A program made the position numbers and the translations under genes. A DNA stretch of 64,000 bases from Rusavskia elegans (lineage: Eukaryota > Ascomycota > Lecanoromycetes > Teloschistales > Teloschistaceae): positions 285,800 to 349,799 of the forward strand of contig SAUG01000091.1 of assembly GCA_011316305.1 (NCBI GenBank), written 5' to 3'. The notes under the pieces are model-generated. The model worked only from the letters and a program-made list of their open reading frames with translations. It had not been told where the DNA came from and ran no database searches. The first letter of the stretch is position 1; each line of letters begins with the position of its first letter. Shown here one piece after another: positions 51,189-64,000 of the stretch.

Positions 51189-52375
51189 CTCCGATACGAA
51201 TAATATACTATATACCTACCGAAGGTAAAAATTAAATAGACTCGCTATATACTCGCTAAAAAACCCGTAGGAAAAAGAGTTTATATATAATAAAGGCGAG
51301 GCAGATAAAGCTTAAAGAGCTTCTATAGCAGATATATATATATAAATTATAAAAATCGAAATCTAGATAAAAGAAAATTAGAGTTTCCTATAGCTTCTAT
51401 AGTACCCTAAACCTTCTATAGCAGTAGTATAATTAGTAGAATACTAGTATAGGTACTAGTTTATAATATAGATTTATTTAAAGTATTTAAAATAGATATC
51501 GCCCGATTAAAAGGGCGTATCTAGGGCTTCGGCGATCGAAAGTACCTATCTTATAGTAAGTTATAGGTATTATTAGTTAATATTAATACCGCCGAAGTAC
51601 TAAAAGGTATAGATATTATATTTCTTTTTAATTTATTAAAGGAGCGTATACTAAACGCCTATTAGAATATTATAAGCTTTTATAAATATATTAAAAATTA
51701 TATCGCCTAGATAGTTCTAGATATAGAAGTACTTACTATAGCCTCGAGAATTAATATAAGTTTTTAGATTATTAATAATTACGGCGCCCTAATAGTACTA
51801 TTCCTAGAATTCCTATAGAATCCTATAGTTAATTTAGTAGTATAGCTAGATAGCGAAAACCCCGATATATATTTATATATTATTATTATCTAGCTATAGA
51901 TAGCTAAAAATATTGTAATCCCGAAAGCTATTAATATTATTTCTTATTTAATAGTATTTAGATTCGAGGTTTAAATAGGATAGTACCCGAGGGTAGAGAT
52001 AGAGTAGATTATTATTATAGTTTATATAGGCGATATAAGCTCGAAAGTTATCGAATAGTCTATTAAATACTTTAATATATATATATAGGTCGAGCATTCT
52101 GGAAATATAGGAAGTAAAGTTAAATTTTTAAAAGCTACCTAAATCTATAACGGCTATAAATAGTATTAAATAGAAGTATAGGGTATAGAGAACCGAATAG
52201 TATAATTTATATATTAGACGGTATAGGATTAGTAAAGATATATTCGAAAATATAGTAGTAGTAGATAGCGGGCGAAAATAAGTAGCGGGCGGCTAGCGGC
52301 TAGGCCGCTAACCAGTCTATACCCGCGCGCTAGCTCCGAAAAGCCTTATATAGAGCCTAAATAGTCTACTAGACA
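51189..52375 (-). pseudogene. Candidate extra ORF downstream of pol (element F, clearest copy)
   Basis: On the minus strand, from about 52375 down, one frame has few stops and a protein-like composition: LSSRLFRLYIRLFGASARV (near the start), LIAVIDLGSFQKF-like, NFTSYISRMLDLYIYIKVFN, LFDNFRAYIAYINYNNNLLY, then QNYLGDIIFNIFIKAYNIL and SIAEALDTPF...IYFKYFKQIYII further on. All stops are TAA/TAG. The same residues in the same frame appear in element A. Length about 390 codons if it reaches the LTR. Family unknown; an acquired gene or an env-position ORF are possibilities. Confidence 0.45.
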
Positions 52376-52731
52376 GTTAAAATACGTTTTACCGATATTA
52401 AAACCAGTTAATATATTAAGTCTAATATAGAATTTAGTAGGGTATAGACTAAAGGTACCCTTTTAGCGTTTTATTATTAAAATAGAAGGATAAATCCGGG
52501 TATAGATAACTATATATAGATTTCGATTAAATATATTATCGGAAAGTATATAAGGGGTATAGCGATTTAAAAACGATATAGATATTATATAGATAGGCCT
52601 ATAGGGTCTAGAGTTATTTAAAGGCTTAACTATCCCCTATAATATATATTATACTTTCCGAAAATAATACTTATAGATATATAGTAATCGCTAGTACCCC
52701 GGAATTAATTATATTCCGGAGGAAATTATTA

Positions 52732-55520
52732 TTAGAAAGGATTTTTATTATTTAGATAGATTATTACTATTATCGCTTAAAGTTTAGAGCGTTTTTAGAT
52801 CTTTAAACCTAAACGCCGTATAGAAGGCTTCGAATTTACCTTTATTTAAAGCTTTAGTAAGCCTATTAGCTACTATTTATTCCGTTAGAATATACTAAAA
52901 GTTAATAGTTTTATTAGTAATTTTTTTCTATAGAAATTTAATATAGATATTAATATATTTAGTATAACTATAGAACTAAAGGTTTTTAATATAAATAATA
53001 GCGCCCTAGTTATCGCTATAGAAGGTTACTATATCTAAAGTAGTATTTAAATCCTATTTATCGATTAATAACTAACTTAAGATATAATTTAACTAAATAG
53101 CTTCTTTAATAGCTCTAGTTTCTCTATCTAATTCTATTTCGGTAGTTAATATAGCTATAATAGCTTACCGTTTAGATAACTAGCTAATAGCGCCGGATCT
53201 AATATTAAAAATATATTTAGAAATAGAGTAATAGATTTTATAGTTACCTACCTAATTAATATTAGTATACCTCTAAAGCTTCTATAGGTCGCTTTTATAA
53301 ATAAAAATAAAGTAAGCCGTTTTATATAGATATTTAAAAATCCTAATAATAGCGTTCTAGTAGTAGCTTATAGAGTTAGATAAATATCGACTAATAATAG
53401 AAATAGCGAAAGTAATATTAGAGCGGGTTCTAAATATAGTATATATTAAAGAGCTAATAGCGCTCTAATATTTATACTTTATTAGTAGAAGATAGTTCTA
53501 ATTAGCGGGAACGGTTTCTAAATAAAAGCCGGAATTTATAGAAATAGAAATATTATTTTTATAAATAGGGAAGCTATAATCTTTTAGAATCTATTTAATA
53601 TAAATAGTTTAGTTTAACTAAATAGTATAGAGTTCCCGGTTTCTAATAATTTTTATACTAAGATAGAAATTAATAGGGCCTAGATCTAATATTTAAAAAC
53701 GTTTATTTAGATATATTTTAATATTATTAAAGTCCTAATAACTAGCACTATATAGAAGAATATTATTAATATAAACGCCGATAATAATTATATTATTATA
53801 AAAGATATTATAATCGGATTCTAGAAATTTAAAGCCGATAGTAGTAAAAAACTTAGTAAAGTAGTAGTACCAGATATAAAATAACTATTTAAAATTATAG
53901 AGGGCTTTCTAAAGTTTATATATTATATTAGAGTCGCTAAAGCTAGTAGGATATTATATATAGATAATCTTATTACTATAACCGTAGAGGAAGGCCGTTT
54001 TAATATCTATTTAATCGAGCTCTAGGCCGTAGGCGGTAGCTATAGCGAAAATAGCTTTATATAATATTAGTTTAATAATAGAAGTAAAAGTTTTATTAAA
54101 ATTAATACCGGCTTCCTATTTAAAGCTATAAATAATCTAGCGAGCTTTAAAGTATATAATTTTACTATTAGCGTCCTTTTTAATCTTATATATCTATTTA
54201 CCTCCTAGAAGATATTTTATAGAAGGTAGTAATATTTTAGTATATAGTATTTATATATTATTTAGTTCTAATAATACTAGTTTTTCTTCTATAGCCTTAT
54301 ACTATTTATCGGTATAAAATAAATCTATAGCCTTTTTATATAACTAAGGTTCAGAAGAGTTTAATATAGTACCTTTTCTTATAGTACTAATAAATATATA
54401 GACGTTTATAATTAGATCTAGCGAGGAATAATTATAATTATTTAGTACCCGGAGTTCGAGATAGTTATATAGGATTTTAATAAAAAATTAGATAGTACGG
54501 TCGGTCTATAGGTAAGATATAATAGCCTAAAAATAAGGTAGTAACTTATTAGAATCTAATTCGGAATTATTAACTTTGGTAATATAAAATCTAGTAGGCA
54601 GGTTAGCCGGTAAAAAAATTTAACTATAAATAAAAGGAATCTAATAAAATATCGGGAAAGCTATTAGTTTAGATATTAAAAAAAATTACTAGATTATAGT
54701 TATAACTTTCTAGAATTAGACCCTCTATTAGTATACTACCGTTTCCGTAGAAGCTATTATTAAAGTTTATTTTCTAATTCCTCTAACTCCTATAGATCTA
54801 ATAAATCTAGATTTTAATCTATTTCTTTAAATACTACGGAAAAGATATAAATAATTTTATTCTAAAAATTTAATAGCTTATAAATAATATCGCTAAAATA
54901 ACCGACTAAAATATATTTATAGCTCCGATTATAGAATTTCCGAATCTTTTTACTATATATTAGATATACTAAAGAACCTAGAATATAGAATTAGCTTAAA
55001 TCTAGAGGTTTATTATACTCCTTTTTATATAGGGTTATACCTAATTTACTATTAAGTAACCGGAAGTATAGAAAAGTAGTAGCTTCGATAAATAGCGGCT
55101 AATATTTTTTACTAAAGCCGTTATAAACTAATATAGAATAGGCTTTATATATTAATATTTACCCGAAATATTCGGATATACCGTTTTATTATAAATTATT
55201 AGATACGGTAGGTTCCTATTAGATACTTTTATTAGTAAAGCTTTTAAATATAATATAGCTTCTAAATTCGTTATCGCTGCGAAAATATTTAATAATAGAA
55301 ATACCTTTTTTATTATAGGTATAGAAATAGTTCTAGTATTCTAGAGTTTCGGAAATATCTTTTAATTTAGTTATATAGATACTATATCTCTAGGTATTAT
55401 TATCTAGAAAGGTAAAAATATATTAGCTCCTATTATATACGACTAGAACTTTACTTTTTTAAATAGGACCTATATAATTAGTATAAATAAGATTTATAGG
55501 ATTATTACCGGGGCGGATAT
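52732..55520 (-). pseudogene. RIP-inactivated Copia pol, 3' part (element F)
   Basis: RNase H, RT and part of integrase on the minus strand, equivalent to A 19890-22637. The RT motif region (TAFLY equivalent) is around 53970-54000. Interrupted at 55520 by K with a GATAT duplication and continued at 63188. Confidence 0.85.
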
Positions 55521-55696
55521 TGTTGAAATCATATATGTGGAATATCAAGCTTGATTTACTAAGGTGGGCTTTCGCCTGGACTAAATATATAAGAAGGAGG
55601 TAGTAGGGCCTTGGCGCCGAGAGCTACTAGGCCTAATCGGCACTAGCGCCCTTAGTATCTTAGTATAGCTATTATACGTAATACGTACTTCTAATA
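55521..55696 (-). repeat. 3' LTR of Copia element K
   Basis: Outer end tgttgaaatcatatatgtgg is close to unmutated; inner end ttctaata. Confidence 0.9.
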
Positions 55697-56940
55697 CTCC
55701 TATATAAATAATATACTATATACGTATCGAAAGTAAAAATTAAATAGACTTGCTATATACTCGCTAAAAAATCTATAGGAAAAAGAGTTTATATATAATA
55801 ACAGCGAGGTAGATAAAAGTTTAAAGAGCTCCTATAGTAGATATATATTACGAGGAGATAAAATAAAAGAATAAAATTCCTATAGTAGATCTATATATAT
55901 AAATTATAAAAATCGAAATCTAGATAAAAAAAATAGAGTTCCTATAGCTCCTATAGTACCCTGAACTCTCTATAGTAGTAGTATATTTAGTAGAGTACTA
56001 ATATAGGTACTAGTTTATAATATAGATTTATTTAAAGTATTCAAAACGGATATTACCCGGCTAGAAAGGTATATCTAGAATTTCGGCAATCGGAAGTACC
56101 TATTTAGTAGTAAGTTATAGGTATTAGCGCTTATTATTAATACCGCCGAAGTACTATAGGGTTTAGATATTATATTTTTTCTTAGTTTACTAAAAAAGCG
56201 TATATTAAATATCTATTAGAATATTATAAGCCCTTATAGATATATCGAATATTATATCGCCTAGGTAATCCTAGATATAGAGGTACTTACTATAGCCTCG
56301 AAAATTAATATAAGTTTTTAGATTATTAATAATTATAGCGCCCTAATAGTACTATTCCTAGTCTCTTTATAGAATTCTATAGTTAATTTAGCGGTACGGC
56401 TAGGTAGTAAAGACTCTAATATATATTTATATATTATTACTATCGAGTTATAGGCGGCTAAAAATATCGTAATCCCGAGGGCTATTAATATTATTTTTTA
56501 CCTAATAGTACTTAGATTCGAGGCTTAGATAGAATAATACTTAAGGATAGAAGTAGGGTAGATTATTATTATAGTTTATAAAAATAATATAAGTTCGAAA
56601 GTTATCGAATAGTTTATTAAAGACTTCGATATATATATATAGGTCGAGTTTTCTAGAAATATAAATAGTAAAGTTAAATCTTTAAAGACTATTTAAATCT
56701 ATAGTAGCTATAGATAGTATTAAATAGAAGTATAGGGTATAATAAATCGAATAGTATAATTTATATATCAGACGGTATAGGATTAGTAAAAATATATTCG
56801 AAAATATAGTAGTAGTAGATAATAGGCGAAAATATATAGCGGGCGGCTAGCGGCTAGGGCGCTAACTATAGTATACCCGTACTAGTTCCGAAAAGCCTTA
56901 TATAGTACCTAGATAACTACTAAATAGCTAGTATATCTTA
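55697..56940 (-). pseudogene. Candidate extra ORF downstream of pol (element K)
   Basis: Colinear with 51189-52375 of F over its whole length, with no length change in about 285 codons compared. The same minus-strand frame is expected to be the coding one; RIP stops are more frequent than in F. Confidence 0.35.
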
Positions 56941-57281
56941 ACTAGTATTAAAATCAGTTAATATATTTGGTTTAATATAGAATTTAGTAAGGTTTAGACT
57001 AAAGGTATATTTTTAGCGTTCTACTACTAAAAAAGAAAAATAAATCCGGGTATAAATAACTATATACGGATTTTAATTAAATATACTATCGGAAAGTATA
57101 TAAGGGGTATAGCGATTGAAAAACGATATAAGTATTATATAGATAGCCCTATAGAGCCTAGAGTTATTTAGAGGCTTAACTACTCTTTATAGTATATATT
57201 ATATTTTCTGAAAATAATATTTATAGGTATATAGTAATCGGTAGTACCCCGGAGTTAATTATATTCCGGAAGAGATTATTT

Positions 57282-60200
57282 TTAGAAGGATTTTTATTTA
57301 AATAGATTATCGCTATTATCGCTTAAGATTTAGAGCGTTTTTAGGTTTTTAAGCCTAAATACTATATAGAAAGCCTTAAATTTACCTTTATCTAAAGCTT
57401 TAGTAAATCTATTAGCTATTATTTACTCCGTTAGAATATATTAGAAGTTAATAGTATTATTAGCGACCTTATTTTATAGGAATTTAATATAGATATTAAT
57501 ATATTTAGTACGACTATAGAACTTAGGATTTTTAGTAAAGGTAATAGTATCCTAATTATCGCTATAAAAGGTTACCGTATCTAGGGTAGTATTTAGATTC
57601 TATTTATTAATTAATAACTAATTTAGGATATAATTTAACTAAATAGCCTCTTTAGTAATTCTAATTTCCCTATCTAACTCTATTTCGGTAGTTAATATAG
57701 CTATAGTAGCTTATTATTTAGATAACTAGCTAATAGTACCGGATCCGATATCGAAAATATACCTAAAAGTAGAGCGACGGGTTTTATAGTTATCTACCTA
57801 GTCGGTATTAGTATACCCCCGAAGCTTCTATAGGTCGCTTCTATAAATAAAAATAAAATAAACTATTCTATATAGGTATTTAAAAATCCTAGTAATAGTA
57901 TTCTAGTAGTAGCTTATAGAATTAGATAAGTATTAGCTAATAATAGAAATAGCGAAAGCGATATTAGGGCAGGTTCTAAATATAATATATATTAAAGAGC
58001 TAATAACGTTCTAATATTTATACTTTATTAGTAAAAAGTAATCCTAATTAGTAGAGGCGGTTTCTAAATAAAGGCCGGAATCTATAGGAATTAAAATATT
58101 ATTTTTATAGATAATAAAGCTATAATTTTTTAGGATTTATTTAATATAGATAGTTTAGCTTAATTAAATAGTACGGAGTTCCCGGTTCCTAATAATTTTT
58201 ATACCGAGATAGAAATTAATAGGGCCTAGATCCGATATTTAAAAGCGCTTATTTAGATATACTTTAATTTTATTAAGGTCCTAATAATTAGTATTATATA
58301 GGAGGATACTATTAATATAGACGCTAATAATAATTATACTATTATAGAAAATACTATAATCGGATTCTAGAAATTTAAAGCTGATAATAATAAAGAATTT
58401 AGCGATATAGCGGTACTAAATCTAAGGCGATTATTTAAAGCTATAAAAGACCTTCCGGAATTTATAAATTATATTAGAGTCGCCGAAACTAGTAGGATAT
58501 TATATATAGATAATTTTATCTATATAATTATAAAGAAAGGCTATTTTAATATCTATTTAGTCGAGCTTTAAACCGTAAGTAGCGGCTATAGCGAAGATTA
58601 CTTTATATAATATAGACTTAATAACCGAGGCGAAGGTTTTATTAAAGTTAATACCGGCTTTCTATTTAAAGCTATAAACGACCTAATAAGCTTTAAACCA
58701 TATAATATTACTATTAGTATCCTTTTTAATTTTATATATCTATTTACCTCCTAGAAAATATTTTATAGAAGGTAGAAATACTTTAGTATATAGTATCTAA
58801 GTATTATTTAGTTCTAATAATACTAGTTCTTTTTCTATAGCCTTACGCTATTCGTCGGTATAGGGTAATCCTATAGCTTCCTTATATAACTAGGGTTCGG
58901 AAGGATTTAATATAGTACCTTTTTTTATAGTACTAATAAATATATAGATATTTATAATTTAATCTAGTAAAAAACGATTATAATTATCTAATACCCGGAG
59001 TTTAAGGTAATTATATAGGACTTTAACGAAGGATTAAATAGTATAGTCGGTCTATAGGCGAGGTATAATAGTTTAAAGATAGAATAATAATTTATTAGAA
59101 TCTAATTCGGAATTATTAACTTCGGTAGTATAAAGTCCGGTAGATAGGTTAGCCGGTAAAAGAATTTAACTATAAGTAAAAGGAATCCGATAAAATATTA
59201 AAGGAACTATTAGTTTAGATATTAAAGGAAGATTACTAGATTATAGTTATAACCTTCTAGAATTAGACCCCCTATTAGTATACTGCCGTTTCCGCAGGGG
59301 CTATTATTAAAGTTTATTTTCTAATTCCTCTAACTCCTATAGATTTAATAAATCTAGGTTTTAACCTATTTTTTTAAATACTACAGAAAAGGTATAAATA
59401 ACTTTATTCTAAAGGTTTAATAGCTTATAAATAGTATTACTAAAATAACCGATTAAAGTATATTTATAGTTCCGATTATAGAATTTCCGAATCTTTTTAC
59501 TATATATTAGATACGCTATAGAACCTAAAATATAGAATCGGCTTAAATTTAAAAGTTTACTATATTCTTTTTTATATAAGGTTATATCTAATTTACTACT
59601 AGATAACCGGAAATATAGAAAAATAGTAGCTTCGATAAATAGTAGCTAATATTTTTTATTAAAGCCGCTATAAACTAATATAGGGTAGGTTTTATATATT
59701 AGTATCTACCTAAAATATTCGGATATACCGTTTTATTATAGATTATTAGATATAGTAGACTTCTAATAGATACCTTTATTAGTAAAGCTTTTAGATATAA
59801 TATAGCTCCTAAATTCGTTATTGCTATAAAAATATTTAATAATAAAGACGCCTTTTTTATTATAGGCGTAGAAGTAGTTCTAGTATTCTAGAATTTTAGG
59901 GGCGTCTTTTAATTTAGTTATATAGATACTATACTTCTAGATATTATTATCTAGAAAGGTAAAAATATATTAGCTTCTATTATATATAACTAGAACCTTA
60001 CCTTTTTAAATAGAACCTATACGATTAGTATAAATAAGGTTTATAGGACTATTACCGGGGCGGATATAGCTTCTATAAAGCTAATTATATTATTTATCTA
60101 GAATATAAATTTTATAGAAATCGGATTTAGATTTAGAAACTTTAAATAGATCGATTTCTATAGATATATTTACTAATTTATATAAATTCTAGTTACTAAA

Positions 60201-61967
60201 GTATTTAAGCCGGGTATACTAAATATTTTCTACTTCTACCGATTTTTTAGTATAGGCCTTTAAGGCTATATCGGGTATTAATAAAGATAAGGACGAAAAT
60301 AGAAAAAAAGAGAAAAAAGAAATAGAAAAAGATTTTATAGGACCGCGCTATATAGTATTAATATTTAATAGGAATAGACCTTCGTATATATAGATAGTTA
60401 ATATTAAATCCGGAGTACTAAAATTAAAGCTAAAGCTAGAATCTTTAATAATTACTTTAACTTCTATTTTCTAAATTTATTATCTTAATAGTAGATTAGC
60501 GCCGGATCTAGAGATATAAAGGATATTATAGAATTCTATAGGGTAGTATTTACTATTAATAAGATAATTAAGTATAATAATATTTTTAGTAATTAATTAG
60601 GGGCTAATAGCGCTCCTAATACCGGTTATAGACTCGTTCTAGATAGGTTTTATAGTAAATTTAATAAAAAGGTACCGCTAGAAAATAATATAATAGTTAT
60701 AGGTATAGTCGAATATCTAACTATTAGTAAAGTCTAGTTTATTTAATAAAGCCGATAAAACTATAGAAGCGAAAGTTATAAAGCTAAAATTAATAGGAAC
60801 CGGTACTATTATAATAAAGTTTAGTAACTTTTTAGACTCGGTAGGCTTATCTTTAGATTTATTATCTTTAGATTTATTATCTTTACTATCTTTACTACTC
60901 TTTTTTCTACCGCCTTTATTTTTATTACCGTTATTACCTTTCTAGCGTTTACTACCGCCGTTCTTCTATTTATCTACTATTTAAGCCTTTTTTAATTTAG
61001 GATATAGACTATAGTAGATATCCTTTATATAACCGTTTCAGTTATAGTAGAAATAGTAATCGACTTTAATAATTCGCTTATTCGGGTTATTTATAGATAG
61101 GAAAGCTTTAGTTCTAGTAGTAGTAGACTCGGTACTACTATATTAGTAATACTCCTTACTAATAGTAGTACTAATAGTTTCGTCTAGAATAACTATCTTT
61201 TATTTTTACCTATCTTTATCCCTAATAATAATATTACTTTAAATAAACGAGGTCTAGAAGTAGCTAAAAAAGGTACTAAAGCTTTAAAGGAATTTTAAAA
61301 TAAAAAGGCTCTCTAAAATAATAATACCTATAGCTAAAATCTTATTAATAAGCTTATAAAACTTAGCTATATAGGCCTCTATATTCTTAAAAGAACTATT
61401 ATAATAGAGGATATCTAGCTAAATATTAAGTTCTATAAACTTACCGGTACTATAGATTCTATATTATATCTAGAGTTTATCTAGTATCTTTTTAATATCT
61501 AATATAATATCTTTAATAAGATTTTTAGTATTAGTACTATAGGTCGTCTTAATCGCTATATAGGCGCGTTCTATATATTTTTCCTTATATTTAAAAGTAC
61601 CCGGAAATAAAAGGCCTTTAATAGTAGCTCGGAAGTTATTAAAAATATAGTAGACTATAATACCTTCCTCCTAGTTTTTATAGTCCGAGCGGGTCTTAAG
61701 CTTCGGAACTATACTAATAGAATAGCCGGAACCCTCTAGTTTAGTATTATTTATAATTAATATAAAAATAGATATATCGCCGAATTTAATACTAGACTAA
61801 ATTAGAGTTCCGTAAAGAGTAGTATTATAGAAGTCGGACGTAGTAGGGAATCTAGGCGGCGAATAGCCTAAAAGAGTAATAATTTCGAGGCCGAATAAAT
61901 TACTCGGGTTTAGAGATATCGGAAAGGAACTAAAAGCTATAAAAAGGTCCGGGTTATCTTTAAATAT
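57282..61967 (-). pseudogene. RIP-inactivated Copia gag-pol (element K)
   Basis: Mirror of A 17952-22637, with the same length (4,686 bp). The start is ATA (61965-61967). The zinc knuckle near 61020-61065 keeps its Gly and reads FYYN.NGYIKDIYY, with Cys/His codons turned to Tyr. RT block around 58540-58570, RNase H around 57450-57850. Numerous TAA/TAG. Confidence 0.88.
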
Positions 61968-63011
61968 AATAGAAAGTAATATTAATAGGTAATAATTAGA
62001 ATCCGGGCGTAGATAGCCCTAAATAACGAGGTAGAAGAGCCTATAGTTTTCGATAGAAAATTAGAAGTTATAGGCGGTTTAACTTACCCGGAGGTTATTA
62101 GATAGTCCCTAAAAGGAATATTATTTAAAACTTTTAAAGTTATAAGGATTAGTATAAAGCCTTAATAATAATAATAATATAGAAGTAGATATAAGGTTTA
62201 GAATAGATTAGATAAAGCTTCGAAAGGTAAAACGATATAATAATAGTCCTTAGTAATAAATAAAAGGCTTCGAGTTTTTATACTACTTAGGACTAGATAA
62301 TATAGCTAGTAAAACTAAGGCTGGACTCGATAGCTCTAAATTCTAGAAGCGAATAGTAGTTAATTTAGGAATAGTAGGTACTCGCTTAGACTATTAGGAA
62401 GTTAGGAAAATATAATAGCTAGGAATATAGTCTACCAGCCCTCTATTTTATAGAGATTCTAGCCTATACTATATTAGCTAGATAGTCGTTTCCTATATTT
62501 ATTTATAATAGCTAGTAGGAGCTCGGCTATCTAGACTACTTTAGAACGTATATCGATAGCTAGCGTTAGCTAGATAGCAGGGTATAGGACTAATAATTAT
62601 AGAAGATTATATTTTAAAAGCCTAACTACTATACCTAGTATAATATTCCTATAGTAATATATCTATACGTAGTAAATTAGTAACTTATATTCTATTTAAA
62701 AGTAAGGAAGTTAGTAGTTTAAGCGGCTAAAAAGGGTCGTAAGGTAAAACGAAAGAATCTACTTAGCTATTTATAATTTCGGTAGTTACCGGGGTATTTA
62801 TAGGTAATAGTACAACTATAAATTTTATTATTTACTATATTATATTCTATACGGTTTAATAATATATATTAGAATAGATAGAAAGGAAGATTCGATAAAT
62901 AAATAAAGAAATTAAAGGATTAAAGAAGTTAAATATAAAGGTATAATACTCGCGAGTAATAATAATAACTATTATAAACTAAATTCGGCTAGAACTTCCG
63001 AGTTTATAACC

Positions 63012-63187
63012 TATAAAAATTATATATATAGAATATTAAGCTTAATTTACTAAGGTAGGCTTTCGCCTGAACTAAGTATATAAAAAGGAGGTAGCAGGGC
63101 CTTAGCGCCGAGAGCTACTAGGCCTGATCGGTACTAGCGCCCTTAGTATCTTGGTACAGCTGTTATGCGTAATACGTACTTCCAATA
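63012..63187 (-). repeat. 5' LTR of Copia element K
   Basis: The outer half (63130-63187) is nearly free of RIP (ggtacagctgttatgcgtaa); the inner end tataaaaatt is RIPed. The PBS-like sequence lies just left. Confidence 0.9.
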
Positions 63188-64000
63188 GATATAGCTTCTA
63201 TAAAGCTAATTATATTACTTATCTAGAATATAAGCTTTATAGAAATCGGGTTAGATTTAAGAACTTTAAATAGATCGATTCCTATAGATATATTTACTAA
63301 TTTATATAAGTTCTAGTTATTAAAATATCTAAGCCGAATATATTAGATATTTTCTATTTCTACCGATATTTTAGTATAGGCCTTTAAAGCTATATTAGGT
63401 ATTAATAAAGATAAAGACGAAAATAGAAAAGAAAAGGAAAAAGAAATAGAAAAAGATTTTATAGGGCTATACTATATAGTATTAATATTTAGTAGAAATA
63501 GACTTTCGTATATATAGGTAGTTAATATTAAATCCGGAGTACTAAAATTAAAGCTAAAACTAGAATCTTTAATAATTACTTTAATATCTATTTTCTAAAT
63601 TTATAATATTAATAAAAAGTTAGTACCGGACCCGGAGGTATAAAGGATATTATAGAATTCTATAGAGCGGTATCTAATATTAATAAAGTAGTTAAATATA
63701 ATAGTATTCTTAGCGATTAGTCGGGAGCTAATAGTACTACTAATACCGGTTATAGGCTCGCTCTAGATAGATTTTATATTAGATTTAATAAAAAGGTACT
63801 ACTAGAAAGTAGTATAATAGTTATAGGTATAGTCGAATATCTAACTATTAGTAAAATCTAGTTTATTTAATAAAGCTAATAAAGCTATAGGAATAAAAGT
63901 TATAAAGCTAAAATTAGTAGGGGCCGGTACTACTATAATAAAATTTAGTAATTTTTTAGATTTAGTAGGTTTATTTTTAGATTTATTATCTTTAGATTTA
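63188..64000 (-). pseudogene. RIP-inactivated Copia pol, middle part (element F, continued)
   Basis: Integrase, protease-like region and the linker towards gag of element F, minus strand, equivalent to K 60069-60880. Cut by the end of the window before the zinc knuckle. Confidence 0.85.

Larger units (their letters stand above)
55521..63187 (-). mobile_element. Ty1/Copia LTR retrotransposon K, full length, nested in F
   Basis: 7,667 bp. LTRs 55521-55696 and 63012-63187 (176 bp each). Perfect 5-bp duplication GATAT at 55516-55520 and 63188-63192. The youngest layer of this nest by position, yet it too is fully RIPed: no frame is intact. Confidence 0.92.
51013..64000 (-). mobile_element. Ty1/Copia element F, split by K, cut by window end
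   Basis: Minus-strand Copia inserted in D. The 3' LTR is 51013-51188, the 3' region 51189-52731, and pol 52732-55520; then element K intervenes and F resumes at 63188, in the same place in pol, to the end of the window. Its gag and 5' LTR lie beyond 64000. Confidence 0.9.

Overview
This window is a gene-free, strongly AT-rich block of a fungal nuclear genome, built almost entirely of transposable elements that have been mutated beyond function. CpA and its complement TpG are almost absent while TpA is in excess, yet CpG (cgcg, ccgg, tcgat) survives. That is the footprint of repeat-induced point mutation (RIP), so the organism is most likely a filamentous ascomycete (Pezizomycotina). The species cannot be told from the sequence. 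I see no intact protein-coding gene, rRNA or CRISPR array.

Layout. 1-11.1 kb: two damaged copies of an unclassified repeat, here called family C (C2 on +, C3 on -), carrying three copies of a tRNA-derived SINE and one 0.94-kb foreign insertion. 11.1-36.7 kb: a unit U1 and a third C copy (C4, +), mirror image of C3. C4 is split by a full-length Ty1/Copia element (A, 16742-32017), which is itself split by a second Copia element in the opposite orientation (B, 23785-31412). C4 also carries a perfect (ATT)n tract of about 660 bp and the best-preserved SINE. 36.7-40.7 kb: a very long RIP-broken reading frame of unknown family. 41.2-42.2 kb: a non-autonomous element (G) sharing both ends with U/C. 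43.7-64 kb: an inverted Copia fragment (J) abutting Copia element D (+). D is cut first by element E (a relative of G, itself hit by insertion H1) and then by Copia element F (-), which is cut by full-length Copia element K (-) and runs off the window.

The Copia family is the clearest. It has 176-177-bp LTRs with TG...CA ends (TGTTGG...CAACA), 5-bp target-site duplications (ATATA, ATAAT, GATAT), and a single gag-pol frame with a CCHC zinc knuckle, integrase, a Copia reverse transcriptase block and RNase H. The start ATG is mutated to ATA in the copies checked. Between pol and the 3' LTR lies an unusually long region (about 1.55 kb) whose sense strand keeps a protein-like frame in several copies, a candidate extra ORF.

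The most useful observations are: the dated nest of insertions with matching TSDs and empty sites; the tRNA-derived SINE family; the candidate third ORF of the Copia family; the roughly 1,300-codon unknown pseudogene; a small island without RIP inside H1; and the ATT tract, expanded very differently in paralogous C copies. Reading frames in RIPed DNA were judged by eye, allowing TAA/TAG as mutated CAA/CAG/TGG, so product calls outside the Copia gag-pol are tentative.
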